50,626 nt of DNA from Candidatus Margulisiibacteriota bacterium (GTDB lineage Bacteria; Margulisbacteria; Riflemargulisbacteria; GWF2-39-127): positions 1-50,626 of the forward strand of contig QKMY01000048.1 of NCBI GenBank assembly GCA_003242895.1, given 5' to 3'. Positions 1 through 6,701 of this stretch are shown piece after piece. Below the pieces are notes generated by a model. That model did no database searches. It was not told where the DNA came from and saw only the letters and a list, made by a program, of their open reading frames with translations. The position numbers were made by a program, and so were the translations under genes. Within the stretch, counting starts at the first letter, position 1; each line of letters begins with the position of its first letter.

Positions 1-2193
1 GCAGGAAGTAGTCATCCACCCGAAATAGGAAACCGAAAGGGTATCGCCGTCAGGGTCTGAGCAGAGGGGATTGATTGAGACAGTTTCAGTTTCATTGGCC
101 GTGATCAGTGCAGCAATTGAGACACTTGGAATACGGTTGATATTGCTGATGACAACAAGGATTGACCGGGTAACGAGTCCTCCATAGTTATCGTCAATGG
201 TCAGCAGCACATTGTGAGTCCCGGCATCGTTATAGGTTGTCTGGTAGGAGGAAGTAGTCATCCAGCCGGAATAGGAAACCGAAAGGGTATCGCCGTCAGG
301 ATCTGAGTAGAGGGGATTGATTGCGATAGTTTCAGTTTCATTGGCAGTAATCAGTGCCGGGACGGAGATGCTCGGAATCCGGTTGAAATATATGCCATCG
401 GAATAACCGGTGTCGCTCCACATACCAGCCGCATTCCTGGCCTTAGCACTGAGATAGTAATTCTGTCTGTTTTGTAAGGCGAGACCATTGATCGTAATTC
501 CGTTCAGGTTAGAAGTAACTGTCCAGGATAGTGCTTGTGTTCCACCTTGGGTAGTGCCCAATGCATATTGATACTCGATAATTTCCGACTCGTTATCTGT
601 AGAGGACCATGATACGTGAAGGATAGAATTATTTGTTGTAAAGAATCCTTCATCATTAATAGACGGCGTAGTTGGGGGAGTACTGTCTAATGCCCTGACA
701 ACATTGATCCTTCCATACCCTGAGTACACGTCAAAGCCAGGTGTCATTATGTCGTCAGCAGTATTCCGAATAACATTTTTTACCTCATCGGGAGTAAAGC
801 TCGGATGCTGTTGCAAGATGAGTGCAGCAAGTGCAGCTACGTGCGGTGCGGCCATCGAAGTTCCATCCATGATTTCATAAGTATTCGTGCTTGTTATTCC
901 TAATGAGATGATGCCTTGTCCAGGCGCTGCAATATCTATTTTATTGCCGTAATTAGAGAAGCTACAGCGCTGGTCATTCTGGTCGGATGCTCCGACAGTG
1001 ATGGCATTCGCTATATTCGCAGGGCAGTAATCGGCAACGTTGTCGTTATCATTGCCCGCGGCTGCTACCACGACTACCCCATGGGCTACTGCATAATTAA
1101 CTGCATCAATCTCCAGTTGGGAGTTGGGACCTTCGAGCGAGCAATTGATGACATCAGCGCCATTATTAACTGCATAATAAATAGCATTCGCTACATCGGT
1201 ATCATTTCCGTTTCCAGCATCATCAAGCGCTTTAACCGTCATTATTTTTGAACCGGCTGCTACGCCAATGAGCCCTTTTATATTGTTGCCTATTGCCGCG
1301 ATCGTCCCGGAAACGTGAGTGCCATGGACATAATAATCAAAGGGATATCCATTGTCATTCACAAAATTATAGCCGATTTGATCATCGACAAAACCATTAT
1401 CGTCATCGTCAATTGTATCAGTGCCGTTCAATTCGGCATCATTCGTCCATAGATTCGCTTGGATATCTACATGGTCCACTCGTATCCCGGAATCTACTAC
1501 GGCTACAATAATTCCTGCTCCCGGAGAGTATCCGAATTGATTCCATACACTTTGCATCCCAATTTTTTTGAGGTTCCACATGTATTCTCTGGCATGCTCA
1601 TTCCAGTAATCCCAGTTGTTATTTTGATCTTCATCAACCCAATAATCGTTCGGTAAATTAGTTGCTTTACAGAAAAAGTTTGGTTCGGCGTACTCAACAA
1701 TGGGATTAGTCATATATTTTTGTGTTAATTGAAGGATGTCCTGACCTGATTTAACCTTTATCCGATAGATGTTTTCTAATTCTGGAATAACAGCATTTTT
1801 CGGCCTGCGCTTATCTCTGGCTTTTATGTGTTCTAATAATTCGTGCTGGTGCTTTAGCGTTTTTTGCAGCCGGATTTTTTTTGTACCACTGGACTGTGCG
1901 GTCAAGCTCTCTAGTTTTTTTATACTCTCCTGCGGGGAAAGTTGTTTCATAAAGATTTTGTTTGTCGTGACTATGTCAGACTCGGTAGCTTGGGAATGTA
2001 TCCCCTGTTTTTTGAGCTCGGAGATCGTATATCCTTTTTTTAGCTTTACGATTATTTCGTCAGATGAATAGCTTGCTGCTTTTTGAGAACTGGCCTGGGG
2101 CCGTGAAGGAAGCGATTTGCTTGCGGCTCCAACGGGCATGCTTATCAGTAAAGTAATTGTTAGGAATATTAAATAATTCAATCTTTTTTTCAT
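1..2193 (-). CDS. Secreted subtilisin-like (S8) serine protease, 3' end outside window
   Basis: The protein opens with MKKRLNYLIFLTITLLISM, a Sec signal peptide, followed by a propeptide-like segment (about residues 35-110). The S8 catalytic domain shows Asp234 in AVVDSGIR, His293 in HGTHVSGTIA, the oxyanion Asn381 in VVAAAGND and Ser446 in GTSMAAPHVA, so all active-site residues are present. After about residue 490 comes an Fn3-like domain (IEYQYALGTTQGG, YYLSAKARNAAGMWS), then Ig/PKD-like repeats containing SDPDGDTLSVSY that continue past the window edge; 731 codons are visible. It is probably an extracellular or surface protease. The ATG at 2193 is followed directly by the signal peptide. 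It is divergent from the gene at 2517. The substrate cannot be told. Confidence 0.93.
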   Translation of the reverse strand, partial: MKKRLNYLIFLTITLLISMPVGAASKSLPSRPQASSQKAASYSSDEIIVKLKKGYTISELKKQGIHSQATESDIVTTNKIFMKQLSPQESIKKLESLTAQSSGTKKIRLQKTLKHQHELLEHIKARDKRRPKNAVIPELENIYRIKVKSGQDILQLTQKYMTNPIVEYAEPNFFCKATNLPNDYWVDEDQNNNWDYWNEHAREYMWNLKKIGMQSVWNQFGYSPGAGIIVAVVDSGIRVDHVDIQANLWTNDAELNGTDTIDDDDNGFVDDQIGYNFVNDNGYPFDYYVHGTHVSGTIAAIGNNIKGLIGVAAGSKIMTVKALDDAGNGNDTDVANAIYYAVNNGADVINCSLEGPNSQLEIDAVNYAVAHGVVVVAAAGNDNDNVADYCPANIANAITVGASDQNDQRCSFSNYGNKIDIAAPGQGIISLGITSTNTYEIMDGTSMAAPHVAALAALILQQHPSFTPDEVKNVIRNTADDIMTPGFDVYSGYGRINVVRALDSTPPTTPSINDEGFFTTNNSILHVSWSSTDNESEIIEYQYALGTTQGGTQALSWTVTSNLNGITINGLALQNRQNYYLSAKARNAAGMWSDTGYSDGIYFNRIPSISVPALITANETETIAINPLYSDPDGDTLSVSYSGWMTTSSYQTTYNDAGTHNVLLTIDDNYGGLVTRSILVVISNINRIPSVSIAALITANETETVSINPLCSDPDGDTLSVSYFGWMTTSC
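4..387 (-). repeat. Near-identical tandem Ig/PKD repeat in protease C-terminus
   Basis: Bases 4-141 and 250-387 are near-identical at an offset of 246 bp (82 codons), with scattered substitutions and no indels seen. Each encodes the segment around IPSISVPALITANETETIAI and SDPDGDTLSVSY. The next unit probably lies beyond the left edge. This is recent tandem amplification of an extracellular domain. Confidence 0.85.
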
Positions 2194-2516
2194 TATGCAA
2201 TAAATTTCGATATGTCAGATTAACTTAGAGCACCTTAATTATGCGTCTAAGGTTTATAGCTAAAAGCTTAATAGTATTATAAACTGGAATTTGCCTTAAT
2301 GGCTATAATATATAATTGTTATCTAACCGATTAGTTAAAAAGGATAAGTACTTTTCTGCTTTTGTATTTATTCTACCATGGGCGAATAATCCCAGATAAT
2401 TATCCTGTTCATTCTCTTCAGAAAGCAGCTGAAAGTATCTGTATTATTCACGCATTGACATGGGCAGCCATACTAATTAGAATCACGCCCAACTCATGAT
2501 GAAGGAGCTGATAAGT
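2194..2516. other. Intergenic region between divergent protease and Gly/Met-rich gene
   Basis: A 323-bp AT-rich spacer. It contains a good promoter for the rightward gene (2455-2483). No convincing promoter for the leftward protease gene was identified, although several TATAAT-like hexamers are present (for example at 2276-2281 on the minus strand). Confidence 0.5.
2455..2483 (+). promoter_or_regulatory. Sigma70-type promoter for gene at 2517
   Basis: A perfect -35 TTGACA (2455-2460), a 17-bp spacer and -10 TAGAAT (2478-2483). The predicted start near 2490 leaves a short leader of about 27 nt that contains the ribosome binding site AAGGAG (2502-2507). Confidence 0.7.
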
Positions 2517-3215
2517 ATGAAAAAAATGCGTCTGTTAACTATATTAATGTCTTTTTCTCTAGTGATAGCGCTTCTTTCTTCTTCAATGGTTTTAGCTAAA
2601 ACGAATATGGGTGATCAAAGTGGTAAGGGATCTTCCGGAAATATGTGCAGTTCAGGCAATATGGGAACCGGCGGCAGCGGTGGGACCGGCGGGGGCATGG
2701 AAAACACTGGTAACATGGAAGCTACAGGAAATATGGAGTCCACAGGAAATATGGGTGGCGGTTCAGGTGGGACCGGAGGCGGAACGGAAGGTACAGGTAA
2801 TATGGAAGCTACGGGCAACATGGAGTCTACAGGAAATATGGGTGGCGGGACCGGCGGGACTGGTGGCGGAATGATGGCTACCTCAAATGTTTCCGTTAAT
2901 ATTACCCAAGGGGCGAGCACGGAAGAGAAAATAATTGATGTTAAAGTTAATAATTTGCCGCCAAATGCTGTATATACTGTTTGGATGCTTGGGGAAAATT
3001 CAGAGGAGACGACCGGTATTGGTGTTGAACCATACTCGTTTACCACAGATGCTAACGGTGTCGGGACGTATACTGCAACGGTACCGGCTAGCACCCTCAC
3101 CAGAATGAAAGACATTGCTATCGTTATGAACAAAGATAGTGACCCTCGAAATTTAATATCCCCTAATTTAATCGCAGTATACCGGATGCCGATAAGCGAT
3201 CTCACGCAAAATTAA
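2517..3215 (+). CDS. Exported Gly/Met/Asn-rich repeat protein with C-terminal beta domain
   Basis: The function is not recognised. The chosen start, ATG 2517, has AAGGAG nine bases upstream and gives a clean signal peptide (MKKMRLLTILMSFSLVIALL, cleaved near VLA-KT). An in-frame ATG at 2496 lies before the ribosome site and is unlikely. The mature protein has about 90 residues of low-complexity Gly, Met, Asn and Thr (GNMEATGNMESTGNMGGG repeated), then about 105 residues that look like a compact beta-sandwich (SVNITQGAS, NLPPNAVYTVWMLGEN, FTTDANGVGTYTATVP). It is probably periplasmic or on the cell surface; the Met-rich stretch might bind metal, but this is speculation. The gene has its own promoter and is followed by a terminator-like hairpin. 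Confidence 0.8.
   Translation: MKKMRLLTILMSFSLVIALLSSSMVLAKTNMGDQSGKGSSGNMCSSGNMGTGGSGGTGGGMENTGNMEATGNMESTGNMGGGSGGTGGGTEGTGNMEATGNMESTGNMGGGTGGTGGGMMATSNVSVNITQGASTEEKIIDVKVNNLPPNAVYTVWMLGENSEETTGIGVEPYSFTTDANGVGTYTATVPASTLTRMKDIAIVMNKDSDPRNLISPNLIAVYRMPISDLTQN
2709..2882 (+). repeat. Two 87-bp in-frame repeats in Gly/Met-rich gene
   Basis: Units starting at 2709 and 2796 are repeated with an 87-bp period (29 codons). They encode GNMEATGNMESTGNMGGG followed by a Gly-Thr linker. A partial third unit precedes them (from about 2655). Such arrays commonly vary in copy number between strains. Confidence 0.8.
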
Positions 3216-3255
3216 ACACAGAAGAAATAACTTATACGGTCAATAGATATCTATC

Positions 3256-3283
3256 AATCAGGTAGCTTCATTGCTGCCTGATT
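3256..3283 (+). terminator. Hairpin terminator after Gly/Met-rich gene
   Basis: Stem AATCAGGTAGC / GCTGCCTGATT with one wobble pair and a 6-nt loop, followed by the T-rich GTTTGGTGTTT. It lies 40 bp after the stop codon. The rest of the spacer up to 3548 holds nothing else recognisable. Confidence 0.55.
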
Positions 3284-3548
3284 GTTTGGTGTTTAAGAGA
3301 ATACATCTCAGGCTAACCTGATGCTTGCCTTGCTATATTGGCTTACTGTAATGTTTGTAGTCATCTTGCTGCTTACCAGGAACACATTATTTAATTAATT
3401 GCATTATAGTTGCTGACAATGATATAGTCGTCTGTGATTCTGACGAGTTTCGTTGTTTTTCTCAAAGCTTGTTAGATTCATGTATAAAAAACAGCGCTTT
3501 TAGTTAAACTGGCAGCGTTATTAAAACACAGAAAAGAGGTTGCTACTT

Positions 3549-4736
3549 ATGGCTTTTCCTATTAAAAATAATATATCCTGGGTTGGAAAAATTGATTGGG
3601 AATTAGATAAATTTCATGGAAACGAATATTCTATTCATCATGGCACTTCCTATAATTCTTATCTCATCCAGGAAGAGAAGACGGTTCTGATAGATACTAT
3701 ATGGGCGCCATTTTCAAAGGAATTTGTGAACAAACTTGCACAAACTATTGATCTGAAGCAGATAGACTATATAATTGCTAATCATGCAGAAGTCGATCAT
3801 AGTGGTGCTCTTCCTGAATTATTGAAATATATTCCTGACACGCCCATTTACTGTACGACCAACGGTTCAAAGTCATTATACGGACATTATCATCAAAATT
3901 GGAATTTCAAAACTGTTAAAACCGGAGACAGGCTTAGCCTGGGGAAGAAAGACCTGGTTTTTATTGAAGCTCCGATGCTTCACTGGCCGGATACCATGTT
4001 TAGTTATCTAACAGAGGATAATATTCTTTTTAGTAATGATGCATTTGGTCAGCATTATGCCTCTGAGTTCATGTACAATGATCTTGTCGATCAGTCCGAG
4101 CTGTTTGCGGAAGCGATTAAATATTATGCAAATATCCTTAATCCGTTCAGTCCTATGGTAATTAAAAAAATTAACGAAATTCTGGCATTTAATCTGCCCC
4201 TAGATATGATCTGTCCTAGTCATGGTGTTATCTGGAGGGATAACCCTATCTCAATTGTTGAAGATTATCTGGCGTGGGCTGATAATTATCAGGAAAACCA
4301 GATCACAATAATCTACGATACGATGTGGAATGGTACAAGAGTAATGGCTGAGAATATCGCTGCAGGTATCAAGGATGCCGATAAAGATGTAACCGTCAAA
4401 CTCTATAATGTGGCAAAAGCTGATAAGAATGATGTTGTTACCGAAGTATTTAAATCCAAAGCGATCATAGTTGGCTCACCTACTATTAATCGGGGGATAC
4501 TTACAGCTGTAGCAGGTATTTGTGAAGAGATCAAAGGGTTAGGGTTCAAAAATAAAAAAGCTGCTGCTTTCGGTTGTTATGGTTGGAGCGGAGAATCGAC
4601 GAAGGTACTTGTTGAAATATTGAAGTCTGCCGGCTTCGAGATTGCAGATGACGGGATAAAGGCTTTATGGAACCCTGATGATAATGCTATCAATAGCTGT
4701 ATTGACTATGGTAGGCGGCTTGTTGGGAAATTTTAA
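3549..4736 (+). CDS. fprA: A-type flavodiiron protein (FprA-like O2/NO reductase)
   Basis: A 395-residue protein of the usual flavodiiron length. The N-terminal metallo-beta-lactamase-like domain carries the complete diiron ligand set: His79, Glu81, Asp83 and His84 (NHAEVDHSG), His145 (PMLHWPD), Asp164 (SNDAFG) and His225 (PSHG). From about residue 248 a flavodoxin-like FMN domain follows (IIYDTMWNGTRVMA; SPTINRGI; FGCYGWSGESTK). Members of this family reduce O2 to water or NO to N2O in the cytoplasm using rubredoxin or similar donors. No donor gene is adjacent, so the electron partner is unknown. ATG 3549 is preceded by AGAGG at 9-nt spacing; an upstream in-frame TTG at 3540 sits on the ribosome site. 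It suggests an anaerobe that must detoxify oxygen. Confidence 0.95.
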   Translation: MAFPIKNNISWVGKIDWELDKFHGNEYSIHHGTSYNSYLIQEEKTVLIDTIWAPFSKEFVNKLAQTIDLKQIDYIIANHAEVDHSGALPELLKYIPDTPIYCTTNGSKSLYGHYHQNWNFKTVKTGDRLSLGKKDLVFIEAPMLHWPDTMFSYLTEDNILFSNDAFGQHYASEFMYNDLVDQSELFAEAIKYYANILNPFSPMVIKKINEILAFNLPLDMICPSHGVIWRDNPISIVEDYLAWADNYQENQITIIYDTMWNGTRVMAENIAAGIKDADKDVTVKLYNVAKADKNDVVTEVFKSKAIIVGSPTINRGILTAVAGICEEIKGLGFKNKKAAAFGCYGWSGESTKVLVEILKSAGFEIADDGIKALWNPDDNAINSCIDYGRRLVGKF

Positions 4737-4834
4737 AGAATTATCTTGGGTTAATTACAAAATAAGTCAATAATTGGCTATGAAGCCTCAGCCTTGGTAG
4801 TATGCGATTGCCCTGTAGAGAGGCATATGGTTGG

Positions 4835-5770
4835 TTATCGATTATAGATTAAGCAGGTATCTAAGCATTTAGGTTCGCACAGATTGTTGCATGGCTCGAT
4901 ATGGACCATGATCTTTGAGTCGGGAAATCGATGTTTGATATCGGTAACGATCTTGTCATTAAGGTCATGAGAATCTTGTACTGACATTTCAGGGTTTACC
5001 ACGACATGGAATTCGACGAACCGAGTTGATCCTGCTTTTCGTGTGCGGAAATTGTGGAAGCCATAAATCTTGTGGTAGAGCAGCTTTATTCTTTCTTTTA
5101 TCCAGTTTTCTTCATCGGGAGGAAGACTTTCATCCAATAATCCCTGGAGTGACTGTTTCGTGAGATCATAGGCTGCTTTGAGGATAAGTATAGCTACTAA
5201 TAACGCAGATACAGGATCTATCCAATGGAGATCTACATCGGGGACTAGTATTTTTCCGAGCCAGAATAATCCGAGGCCTCCCATTACGCCTGCTGAAGTA
5301 AAGACATCGGTGCGTAAGTGCCAGGCATCCGCTTGCAACGCAATAGAATCGGTTTCTTTACCAACTTTGAATAACATTTGAGAGACAATAATATTAACTA
5401 TTGATGAGGCGAGCATAACTGCCACACCCCAACCGACGGCTTCCATCGGTTGCGGTGTAATGAGTTTTTTGATAGACACAAAAATAATCCAACCCGCAGC
5501 TACAAAGATTAGTAGCGCTTCTACAACACCTGAGAGATTTTCGAATTTTCCATGACCGAAAGCATGCTCTCGATCTGCCGGCTGACTGGAGGTCTTTACA
5601 GCAAATAGGGCTATAATTGAGGCGAGGAGGTCGACGCCTGAATGTATAGCTTCAGAGATAACTGATACAGAGCTGATCAGTATTCCTACAACCAGTTTTG
5701 CAATGATAAGTGCCGAATTTGAGAATACCGATAGCATAGCTACAAATATTTTTTGCTTTTGTTTTTCCAT
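4835..5770 (-). CDS. Cation diffusion facilitator (CDF) metal exporter
   Basis: A 311-residue CDF protein with an N-terminal domain of about six membrane helices. The hallmark metal-site segments are visible: SEAIHSGVDLLAS in helix 2, HAFGHGKFENLSG in the loop, and ALQADAWHLRTDVFTS in helix 5. The cytoplasmic C-terminal domain follows (FVEFHVVVNPEMSVQDSHDL, MVHIEPC). CDF proteins export Zn, Co, Ni, Fe or Mn by proton antiport. The start at 5770 (MEKQKQKIF) is chosen because AGGAA lies just upstream. Longer readings run back through the leader terminator and riboswitch-like RNA and are not credible. That leader points to cobalt or nickel as the exported metal; this is inference. Confidence 0.93.
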   Translation of the reverse strand: MEKQKQKIFVAMLSVFSNSALIIAKLVVGILISSVSVISEAIHSGVDLLASIIALFAVKTSSQPADREHAFGHGKFENLSGVVEALLIFVAAGWIIFVSIKKLITPQPMEAVGWGVAVMLASSIVNIIVSQMLFKVGKETDSIALQADAWHLRTDVFTSAGVMGGLGLFWLGKILVPDVDLHWIDPVSALLVAILILKAAYDLTKQSLQGLLDESLPPDEENWIKERIKLLYHKIYGFHNFRTRKAGSTRFVEFHVVVNPEMSVQDSHDLNDKIVTDIKHRFPDSKIMVHIEPCNNLCEPKCLDTCLIYNR

Positions 5771-5783
5771 GGATTTCCTCATA

Positions 5784-5897
5784 ATAGAATATAAAAAACC
5801 CCCTGGGAGTATAAGTCCCACGGGGTAATAACCGCTGCCATTAGGCCCGGCTAAGCTCTTAATATTTTAAGTTCGCCTGATCTACCATAAACTTATA
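5784..5897 (-). promoter_or_regulatory. Probable NiCo (czcD-type) riboswitch upstream of CDF gene
   Basis: Read on the minus strand, the leader contains in order CAGGCG (5879-5874), AGCCGGGC (5852-5845), GGCAGCGG and GTGGGAC (5821-5815). From memory, these match the conserved junction blocks of the NiCo riboswitch (CAGGC, AGCCGGGC, GGCAACAG, GUGGGAC). A closing P1 can form between TATAAGT (5897-5891) and ACTTATA (5816-5810), but the gap from P1 to CAGGC is longer than I remember for the family. The 3' strand of the aptamer is also the 5' arm and loop of the terminator at 5793-5825. Metal binding would therefore prevent termination and switch the exporter on. Confidence 0.65.
5793..5825 (-). 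terminator. Attenuator terminator in CDF leader
   Basis: On the minus strand a nine-pair stem (CCCCGTGGGA / TCCCAGGGGG with one G-G mismatch), loop CTTATAC, then TTTTTT. It sits between the riboswitch-like element and the CDF start codon, not after a gene. It is therefore a regulatory attenuator. Confidence 0.8.
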
Positions 5898-5973
5898 ACT
5901 TTTTAAAGTAATTGTCAAATATTTTCTTAATCGAATGTATGGATGCGATAATAATATGCCTTCCCAGTAGCTT

Positions 5974-6345
5974 TCAATCTTCATTCGCGATTAAGAGTAC
6001 CTGCGTGGTTGCGAAAACAATGCCTATTTTGTCAGATACGGCCACTGACAGTCTATGAGGGCCGGCAGTTAATGGCGGCATCCAGCGAATAACTTCAGGA
6101 TCATCAGTTTTGGTTATAGTTCCTTCTCCTGAGAAAAAATACGCTAATTCATCGTTATCAGGATCTGTTGCTTCGACTGATGCAATGATTGAGGTGTTTA
6201 ACGTAGCTTCCCTTTGTGACACTGCTATTTTTTTGATAATCGGCAGACTGTTCAGTGCCGGTGAATCGGGGTCGTTAGTTAAGTTGTTTCCGCAACCTGT
6301 TATTGATAATAGTATGGCAATGATGCTTAATCCTAGTCGTTTCAT
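5974..6345 (-). CDS. Small lipoprotein with one Ig/PKD-like domain
   Basis: A 123-residue protein starting at MKRLGLSIIAILLSITGCGN, a type II signal peptide with lipobox SITG-C. The start at 6345 has AGGGAG nine bases upstream; in-frame codons further upstream lie in the leader. The mature part is a single Ig/PKD-like domain (SVEATDPDNDELAYFFSGEG, IRWMPPLTAGPHRLSVAVSD). It closely resembles the repeat units of the pectate-lyase-like lipoprotein at 6702-9389 (SDPNGDTLAYSFSGQG, VTWTPPTTPGNYSIKALVAD). Both genes share a promoter module (6462-6502 and 9764-9804), so they are probably co-expressed and act together at the cell envelope. It may be a binding module only, since no catalytic domain is present. 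Confidence 0.85.
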   Translation of the reverse strand: MKRLGLSIIAILLSITGCGNNLTNDPDSPALNSLPIIKKIAVSQREATLNTSIIASVEATDPDNDELAYFFSGEGTITKTDDPEVIRWMPPLTAGPHRLSVAVSDKIGIVFATTQVLLIANED

Positions 6346-6427
6346 ATAGGTATTCTCCCTTACGAAAATTATTTGTTTTTCGAAAAAATATGGCCACGTA
6401 ATAATTGTGGTTTGTTTCTTAATATCT

Positions 6428-6459
6428 ATTGGAAATCTCATGCATTGGAAATCTCATGC
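6428..6459. repeat. Two adjacent 16-bp direct repeats
   Basis: ATTGGAAATCTCATGC occurs at 6428-6443 and again at 6444-6459 without a gap. It lies immediately downstream of the predicted -10 box of the small lipoprotein gene. It may be an operator or a recent slippage duplication. Confidence 0.85.
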
Positions 6460-6461
6460 CA

Positions 6462-6502
6462 ATGATATCTTGTAGGCTCTTTTAAATCAAGTGGTAGTAG
6501 GG
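6462..6502 (-). promoter_or_regulatory. Promoter module of small lipoprotein gene
   Basis: On the minus strand: upstream box CCCTACTACCAC (6502-6491), -35 TTGATT (6490-6485), a 17-bp spacer, then -10 TATCAT followed by TGG (6467-6462). The same arrangement with the same 17-bp spacer precedes the lyase lipoprotein gene at 9764-9804, while the spacer sequences themselves are unrelated. This supports a real promoter with an adjacent activator or operator box. Confidence 0.65.
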
Positions 6503-6602
6503 TTGTGTTGGATTTCTGCGGGTACGCGGAAATTATAATGTTTCATCATTAAACAGGCATGCCATAATTAAATAAGTAATATTTAGAAACGGACTGTATA
6601 GG

Positions 6603-6633
6603 AACATATCCCGTGACTTGCACGGGATATGTT
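6603..6633. repeat. Perfect 13-bp inverted repeat
   Basis: AACATATCCCGTG, a 5-nt loop, then CACGGGATATGTT. There is no T-run on either side, so it is not a standard intrinsic terminator. It lies between the lyase stop and the small lipoprotein promoter and could stabilise or end transcripts. Confidence 0.7.
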
Positions 6634-6660
6634 AAGAGGATATTTTAGTGGCTATTTTTG

Positions 6661-6688
6661 GTAAGGGCGTACAATTATACGCCCCTAC
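6661..6688. repeat. 28-bp intergenic palindrome (family copy 1)
   Basis: A near-palindrome beginning GTAAGGGCGTACAA and ending TTATACGCCCCTAC, with two mismatches in 14 pairs. It has the same length and the same GTA...TAC ends as the perfect copy at 33230-33257. It lies just beyond the lyase stop codon and may act as a transcript-end hairpin. Confidence 0.7.
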
Positions 6689-6701
6689 AGGATGAATCAA
6701 A

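Larger units (their letters stand above)
6346..6701. other. Intergenic leader and promoter region of small lipoprotein gene
   Basis: This 356-bp spacer holds the leader of the small lipoprotein gene, a 16-bp tandem repeat (6428-6459), its promoter (6462-6502), a perfect 13-bp inverted repeat (6603-6633) and a 28-bp near-palindrome (6661-6688) just after the stop codon of the lyase gene. Confidence 0.7.

Noticed and set aside
916-2071. Several plus-strand frames within 900-2071
   Set aside because: They are antisense to the protease, whose catalytic motifs are continuous on the minus strand.
2615-3205. Long Pro-rich minus-strand frame opposite the Gly/Met-rich gene
   Set aside because: It is the antisense of GC-rich Gly repeats; the plus strand has a signal peptide, ribosome site and promoter.
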